A stretch of 64,000 bases of DNA from Isoetes taiwanensis (taxonomy: Eukaryota; Streptophyta; Lycopodiopsida; Isoetales; Isoetaceae): assembly GCA_021234155.1 (NCBI GenBank), contig JAJEKV010000033.1:5262635-5326634 (forward strand), given 5' to 3'. The notes under the pieces were generated by a model. It saw only the letters and a list, made by a program, of their open reading frames with translations, searched no databases and was not told the DNA's origin. This document shows, one piece after another, positions 57,174 through 64,000 of this stretch. The position numbers were made by a program, and so were the translations under genes. The stretch's first letter is position 1. Each line of letters starts with the position of its first letter.

Positions 57174-58735
57174 ATGGGATATGGCGAGGTCGGCTTCCCT
57201 CCTAATAATGCAAAGATGTGCAATTTTGTGTCCCATTCCAAACTTGGAGATTCATAACATGTCACCGACTCAATAAGAATCAAGCAACCGATCAATATTC
57301 TCCTATTATTCACCTTGGCTTTAGTGCATGGTTGGAAACTTCTTAGCCTTGGACAAGAAAGGTATGAAACTAAATGAGTGCCAAGAGATACCCAAAGAAG
57401 TGTTTCATGATACACAAGATGTCCTAGCAGATCGCAATCACCTTGACGATATGTCGGCCCATGGAATGCAAAGTGGGAGTAAACTATCCGAGAAGGTTCA
57501 TGTTTAATGATAAAACTTTTCCGATGAAATCAAAGGAAAGAAGGTGGAATGTAATGTTGATGAAGGGAAACCACGTATGGGTTTGCTAAATTTATCCCTA
57601 GGAGGACATTGACCTTATGAAGAAAGAGGTTGAAGCCAACTGGTGCTCTAACAGAGAAAATCTGGTGAGATTAACTCAATAATTGTAGACGCTTTCCTAT
57701 TATCTCAGAAATGGCCATCGAATGGTTGGGTGAAGAATTCCAACAGTGGTTTATGGAGGAGCAACAACTTTAGTATTTTGGCACCTATAAGTATTAGGGC
57801 ATGGATGCTTATGGCGATATTAATGAAGATGAGTTAGCCGGTGCTATTAAGGATACCGATAATATGGTAAAAGTTACCGATAATCTGGCAGTGTTGATTT
57901 CCTTTGGACCCGAGCTATTTGATAAGAAATGCATGATGAACAATGGTATGACACCGCTTGTGAAGGCTCATATGGGCTACCTCGACATCGACAGGGGTTA
58001 TGCATTTCGCATAAGATTTGGAGGAGTTGGAGTCCGACATTAAATGTAGCCGCCAAAATGATACCTCGCTGACTCAATCACATGGTTTGACCAAGCGATC
58101 CGGGTATGCTTTCAATCATCCGACTTAATCTACCCAAGGTATTCTATGGTCGGGAAAATGGGTTATTTCATGCATTATATCGCGTAATCTCAAAACCGCC
58201 TCGCTCGGGCTTGGCCTATCCGCACGACGAGAGGTATGATGATCAAGATGACTAACAAATTGGCTTAACCCTAACTGTGACATCCTCAAGACTTTGGGAA
58301 CACAAAACTTGTTGAGGTATGTGAGGTGATGCTGAAGGATACCGCCTTTCGAGACAAGAAGTTTAACAAAAACCTATGGAGGTGCAAGAAATCTTCCTCC
58401 ATGCAAACACAAAAGGAACGCTAGGGCGCTGGAAAGTTATCTCCCCCCAAGTTAGAAGGGGCAGACATCCGGCACCGAAAATAGTGGATAATTTGACCGA
58501 AATATCCGACACTATTGTTAGTTGCACACCGGGAGGCATCGTTAATAAGAACAGCCCGACATCTCGCAGAGAGATTATGAAGGAGTACAAGGACAAATTT
58601 GTATTCGAAAAGGTGGATCGTGACCAATGGGCCTCGATGTCATTTCACTACAAAGAAAAGATCGAACTATTATATTCCTCCTCATTGATCGTAGAGGTTT
58701 CTATGGAGATTTCTATGGCATTTATGCCCCACTAA
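57174..58735 (+). pseudogene. element ORF1, copy 3, frame-broken
   Basis: Pieces align to 38,635-40,228 in at least six frames. The C-terminal frame (58,376-58,735) is the longest here and reads IMKEYKDKFVFEKVDRDQWA then SMSFHYKEKIELLYSS, giving the best view of the ORF1 end (SMEISMAFMPH, then TAA). Confidence 0.6.
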
Positions 58736-59274
58736 TACCCTCGCGAATATAAGTCCGTGGATTACTATATGATGATCGAATGAATCGGGAATGCCTATCT
58801 TGGATTCCGCATTTTCGGTAAATGGAAACCTAAATATTCACTTGATGAATATTGAGCCGCTATGTAATTCCAAAGATGCCATGTAATTTTTGCCGTGGAT
58901 GCATATGATATGGATAATATATCTTTTGTAATATATAAAATGTCAATAGTAAAGACTAATACCTATTATGGAGTATATAAGCTATGAAATGTGGGTCGAG
59001 TTGTACTGATATTACTTAAGTTAACCGTGAATCTTGATTGCTATATTACTTGGTGTTAAATTATGATCAACAAGTTGCATGTAACTTGTAGTGTATAATG
59101 GATATGCAACTCGAAACAAACTTAGATAAATACCGAGGGTATGAACTAAGAAATGTTGCCCATGATGGTGATGATTATCTTATATATGTTTGCTAACAAG
59201 TAACTTTATATCCTCTATGAAATGATTGATACTACTACATAAGTTACTGGTCTCATGACCGGTTTGTCATGCAG

Positions 59275-61352
59275 ATGGAAGATGAAGATAGCGTAATAAT
59301 TGGAAGAGGTAATGATGGACGAAGACCTTTTGAAGGTTAATTCTACTATTAGAAAGAAGGTGAGAACACATTTCCTATTCTCATCAAAAATCATAGATAA
59401 GATAGATATCAGAAAACACTTCCAAGAATACGTGAAGCTAAGACTTGAGATTTTGGTGAGTATATAGTGGCGATTCATGTTTTGATGGAAATATGAAAAA
59501 GTTGACCGATTATCTCAGATAAACCATACAACATATTTATGCCGAAAGCAAATACCTTCGTGGTGTGTGCTATAGGCCGGAATGTCCCGATTTATAGATG
59601 ATAAGGTGGGCCATGTCGACCTTGACCTCAAGATTGTGAAGTCTAAGGGACTAAGAAAAATGTTGAAAAGGGCTTGAATTTTATTCCCCGATAAACCTCT
59701 TTAATATGGATGAATTTATGAAGGATTTGGCCAGAGGTTTTGAAGACATGTTTAACTCGCCATGAGGGTAGAGGTAGAGTTCTACATCCTTATGAGAAAA
59801 AAGAGTATTATTATGAACCCGTAAGAATATTGTACCGAAGCTAAGGAAATTATTAAAAAGAAGGAAAAACAAAATGTATTATCGTGGATGTGAAGGTGGT
59901 TAAATGCCCGATTGGTCGGGTGCGAAATTTATATATTGCCGGGTCGATAAAGCCACCTAACGCAGTTTTCGCTTATTTGCCCTTGGCATATAAGAGATAT
60001 GGCCGTGCTCAAAGCTTAATGGCAATGACTTTGTGAAGTATAATATAGTAAAAGAGATGTTGATACAAAAACCGAAAGCAATGAACTTGAAAGCAGATTC
60101 GGGCTTAGATTGCCCACATAAGGACCAATTCGTATTTATTGGGCACTTATAAGGCTCATAAGGCAGATTATAGATGGATAACCAATGCAAACAAAACCAT
60201 ATTCTCTCGGCCCCGCAAAAATTGTTACAAAAGGACTTAAAGGCTTGTTGGAAATTCTGCCTGTGGCATATATGCAATGATTAAGCAAAGTTAATGTACT
60301 TCTACCGAGGTGTTAATCCATTCTCGATTGTAAACCCATATATGACTTTTATGCTTAACCTCGCCTAATAAAATCCATGATATTTATATCGGGCCGATAT
60401 CTCTAAATGTTACGAGAACATTCCGCTGACCTGAGAGGATGGTATCCGCATGGTTATAAAACAAAGTTATTGAGATGGCCGTGGGATACAAAAAGTGGAA
60501 ATAATGAAGAGTGCAAATTCTGGTTCAAAAGTGTTAAGGATGATATTGTTGGTGTCCGGGATCATAAAAAGATGGATGGTGTTGGCTGGAAATGCATGGA
60601 TAAATTGGAGTTCTTTGAACTCGAACAAAATGGATGTTATGCAACCGTTTATAATTCAAGGGTCCAATGTATGGAGGCAGTGCCTCATGAATCCTCGGCG
60701 GGATTTGCTTGCTCTCCTGATTGGTGTAATATTTACTTATCTTACTTTGAGATGCCGCATCGAGAGGCTTGCAAATGCAGTATGCTTCGTAGACATTATA
60801 AAAATTCGTGGAAGCAAGACGATACATGGATGATGTATGCATCCCTAATGGTGGAAACTTGAAGAATTCTTCATGAATGGCAAAGATAGAGATGAAAGCT
60901 TCAACATCTACAATCTGAAAGTTTTACAAATAAAAAATGAGACCATGTACAGATATAAGGAAGACAACTCCACTATAGTGGGTTACAAAGGTAACTTCCT
61001 CAATGTTACTATAGAGGTAGTTGATCATGTGACTGGATTGTTTGTCACTACAAGATATGATAAGAGGAATAAGCTTGCATTTGAGATGAAAAAATTCATT
61101 CACGCCACTGGGTGTCGGCCATACCTAAATGCCAGTCGGGTGATTATTTCTCAGATATTACCATACCTATATGTCCATAGCAGCCCTCTTATGGCTGCGG
61201 CAGATCTAAAAGAGCTGGTCCAGGAATTTATACGTAATGGCTTTCAAAGAGACGACCTTTGGATGAATGTTCATAGGATGCTAGAGTCCAATGAGTTTCC
61301 TGGACTTACATTCAATATAAACGAATCCGAAAAATATTCTTGCAAGGCATGA
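59275..61352 (+). pseudogene. Penelope-like RT (ORF2), copy 3, frame-broken
   Basis: It is homologous to 33,533-35,617, with about twenty small shifts before ~60,860. After that the frame is clean: NGKDRDESFNIYNLKVLQIK ... RYDKRNKLAFE ... to TGA at 61,350. The YMDDV word is present near 60,825. At the site of the copy-1 TGA it reads GGACCAATTCG (60,123), with no stop in that codon. Confidence 0.75.
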
Positions 61353-62266
61353 ATATGGATGTAGGGTATCAGATTCCTCTTCTATCATGGAAGGGAGGTC
61401 CTGACTTACTTCCAATGATATGATTGGTCCTATTACCCGAGGGTGGGTTGTGGGAAGAAGAAAAAGATATACCTTTCTTTTGGCAAATTTTGGGCCGATG
61501 ATCTTTGTGCTATGATGAGATATAAATGAGTACAAAGGATAATTATTGGGTTCACTACATTATATGCTGAGAAGAACAACTCTTATGGTTTTAATTAATG
61601 GATGGTTAATTAATACCTTTGTATAAGATGAGCAAAGAACTGGGTATTCTGGAAGAAAATGGATACAGTTATTAGCAGAATAATGGGTTATATGGTGGCC
61701 AAAGATATGGAGACTTGAATACCTACCTTTGTATTTTTGCCCATAGTCGATGGTGTTGATTAAACCTTTATTAATCTAAAGATTATTTAATATTTAGCTT
61801 CTTTTGAACCATTGATCCATATAGGGATGTGAAATTTGCTTGATAGATACATAACCCTTAGAAATATATTACATTTTCTTATGATCATGAGACCGTGGTT
61901 ATGTTGCTTATACTATGTTAAAGGTGACTTTGCATTAAACGACATCTGGCTCGAGACTCGACTAAATGCTCGAGGCATTCCGTGATAAACCTTGGTTATG
62001 CCGCTTATACCATGTTAAACGTGACTTTGCATTAAATGACGGTAGTTCGAGACTCGGACTACATGCTCGGAGGCGCATCCGTGATAAAAAGCTGCCAAAT
62101 TAATGAGGTATAATTTATTTCATTCAACCCTTAGAATCTAAATATATAGCATTGTATAAGGGCTTGGCGGAAGAAACATATCCTACCGTGTTGAGCTTGT
62201 CAAGCATAAGTTATCCGATTTGCATCTCTATCCTTTCATGTTTGCTTCCGAAAAATACCGAGAATC

Positions 62267-62440
62267 ATGCCTAAAGGGGTGTATACGAGGCAACCCGAAA
62301 CAAGTCGCGTTCAAAGAAAGGCCGGAAACTTTCCTTATAGGCGCATTTCGTGAGACCTAACAATGGTGGAAGAGGTGTACCGTCCAAAGGAATACACGAC
62401 CGAGTGAATGATAGGAGCTTAACAAAAACAGTTTACTAGA
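62267..62440 (+). pseudogene. small basic ORF, copy 4, frame-broken
   Basis: It starts MPKGVYTRQP like 29,293, then the frame breaks at CCCGAAACAAGTCGCG, where copy 1 has CCTGGAAACAGAAGCCG. Further differences lie at CAGCAGG and TTTCAGAG. Confidence 0.5.
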
Positions 62441-63274
62441 TTTCTTACAAAAATAGTAGTTCCTTTATGGATAGTAAGCTATTTACCAAAAAAAAAAATG
62501 GTCTAAAATAAGCACTTGTGCATAAAAGTTATTTTAAGGCTAGCAATCTATTTGTTACGCTTTAAAAGTTCGTGATATGAAGGTTTTTCATATGCTTTTG
62601 TAGATTATATGTTAATAATAATGGTAGAAGATATTATGTAATCTATTGCTTTTGTGGTTGCTGTAAGATTAAATAGATTTGAAGTTTCCAAAGAATAGAA
62701 TAGATGCCGACCGTTACATGCCGATATGGAGGAGAATAATTGGTCTATGGCACATATATCCGGCTTTTAAGTCCGATTCGGATATTTCCTAAACTATTGG
62801 ATGGTTGCCGGATATAAGGCATTTCGCTTTAAGTATTAATATGATGTCATAAATAACAGAATCCATTAGTAGTCATTAGTGGTCAATAATGTTGGTATAA
62901 TCCAGAGATGAATATGGAGGCTGATCACCGGATGACTGGACTGTTTAATATGCTATAATGTAAGGCTAAGACACAAGTCTATGTTGTTGGCCGATTTGGA
63001 TGCATTATGGAAGGTTGTTTGGCGTGCCTTTGGGACTAGAAGAAAATTAGATGGCCTGATATGATTTCTGATTATTTAAATGATGGATTTCTTCAAAATA
63101 AGAATAACTAGTTAGTTTATTACTGTTTGGATAGATGGTAATAGAACGATTCTGTTTGAAGATATGAACTGCTGTGGTAAGCAAAGAAATATGCATCGCT
63201 GATTTGCAATGTAATTATTGATGGTTACCGTTTCTACCCCGTGGATGGGTTAAAATGCTACTTTAATGGATTAT

Positions 63275-63390
63275 GGTGAAGGGCGATAAGCCATGATGTT
63301 TAATAGCTTACCCCGACGCCTTGCTTTGTTACCATAGAGTTGCTAACATTTGCATTGGTTGGGTGCGTGTAACCTAAACATCATCTCCGG
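63275..63390 (+). ncRNA. candidate structured RNA (copy 4)
   Basis: It begins GGTGAAGGGCGATAAGCC. The outer helix is intact (ATGATGTTT / AAACATCAT), and GGCG / CGCC can still pair. The inner strands are TTACCCCG and CGTGTAA, again altered at CTG/CAG. Confidence 0.5.
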
Positions 63391-64000
63391 CCAAGTTCTC
63401 GTTAAAGTATTTTGGGTCAGGCAACAAGTCTTTGGAGAATTTATCTTAATGGTTACATGGATTTTGGGATAATGATACTTGAGATCGTTTTGTACTTATA
63501 GAATTGCTTGAGAATATTTAACATGCATCAAGCAAAAATCGCTTAAACTCTATTATTGTGATTGATGGGTTATTATGCCCGATCGCTAAGGTGATATGTT
63601 GTTACAAAACTTGTAGTGCATTATGCATGTGATACATTGGCTTTTAAGCCATAAAAATAAATGAAAAAGCTGGTTAAAAATTTTTTGAATGATAAGTTCT
63701 GGCTTCAAGCTGTTACAAGATATATTTTAAATCTATGAGAGTTGATACATCATGAAATCTTAAAGGTGAAAGGAAAAAAATAAAGCTGATAAAAGGACAT
63801 GAGACGTTCTAGGGATTTAAGTCTAAGTTTTAATGAAAATTTGAGATGAGTGATAAAACGACAATGTCTAATTCTGAAAGTATAGATATCTTGAAATCCT
63901 AAATGATAAAAGGTAAAAATGAAGATGGTAAATGGATATTATAGTGATTTAAGTCTAAGATTCTTGAGATGAAAGGATATAATCATATGGAAATTTGAGA

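Larger units (their letters stand above)
56098..61465 (+). mobile_element. Penelope-like element, copy 3 (5' part missing)
   Basis: It corresponds to 30,304-35,727 of copy 1, and begins at the gap inside the structured RNA. It contains ORF1 and RT sequence in order and the post-RT region, then runs head to tail into copy 4. A block of about 450 bp (60,870-61,320) is essentially identical to copy 1, while both sides carry many one- to three-base differences, giving an uneven, patch-like divergence. Confidence 0.85.
61466..64000 (+). mobile_element. Penelope-like element, copy 4 (5' part; runs off the window)
   Basis: It corresponds to 28,485-31,020 and includes the 98-bp direct repeat (61,900-62,090), the small ORF region (62,267) and the structured RNA (63,275). 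Stretches such as 61,500-61,930 and 62,840-62,990 match copy 1 nearly exactly, while the intervening parts differ at CAG/CTG. Confidence 0.85.

Noticed and set aside
28485-64000. Hammerhead ribozyme in the Penelope-like element
   Set aside because: Looked for the CTGATGA...GAAA core near the leader and 3' ends in copies 1, 2 and 4; not found, even allowing for CTG errors.

Overview
The window looks like nuclear DNA of a land plant. Spliced genes have short GT-AG introns (61-87 nt). The protein families are a SWIM/MULE-type protein, a ULP1 protease, AP2/ERF and cold-shock-domain pieces, and an AGO4-type Argonaute piece. Plant LINE and SINE remnants occur beside large tandem repeats. The Penelope-like retroelement copies favour a seed-free plant (fern, lycophyte or bryophyte), but I cannot name a species. 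There are no bacterial operons, ribosome-binding sites, rRNA genes or CRISPR arrays.

Region 1 (1-11.5 kb) alternates genes with arrays of a short dyad, TGATTCC...GGAATCA. In order it holds the 3' part of a SWIM zinc-finger/MULE-related gene (+), a convergent pair of paralogous small genes (2.23 kb + and 4.41 kb -) separated by an AT-rich TACGTATAAATAC minisatellite, a multi-exon ULP1 (C48) protease gene (-) with its catalytic residues intact, a 1.25-kb inverted array of the dyad, a minus-strand chimera of three host-gene scraps (R/D-rich, AP2/ERF, cold-shock domain with a stop at its conserved Trp), and another arm of the same dyad repeat.

Region 2 (11.5-28.4 kb) is mostly repeats and decayed genes. 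It has a minus-strand LINE split by a 1.6-kb insertion with inverted ends, T-rich, CGTCAG, GGCATGTT and CGACGCC arrays, SINE-like tRNA-derived heads, a second LINE tail, a multi-exon hypothetical or transposase-like gene and a degenerate kinase-like gene, both minus strand.

Region 3 (28.4-64 kb) is dominated by four copies or partial copies of a ~7.24-kb Penelope-like retroelement. Copy 1 (28,485-35,727) is complete. It carries a 98-bp direct repeat, a small basic ORF, a candidate structured RNA, a long unrecognised ORF1, an ORF2 reverse transcriptase (~690 codons, YMDD) and a 3' hairpin just after the RT stop. Copy 2 lacks the RT; at the same point it has a diverged copy of the RNA whose stems are preserved by paired changes, then an (AAG)n tract. 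Next come an AGO4-like PIWI remnant, a WG-repeat ORF, and an 11-copy ~1.1-kb GC-rich satellite that runs into a 4-N gap. Copies 3 and 4 follow.

Between copies the differences cluster at CAG/CTG trinucleotides, the plant CHG methylation context. I read many frame breaks, including the single TGA inside the copy-1 RT, as probable basecalling or consensus artefacts rather than biology.
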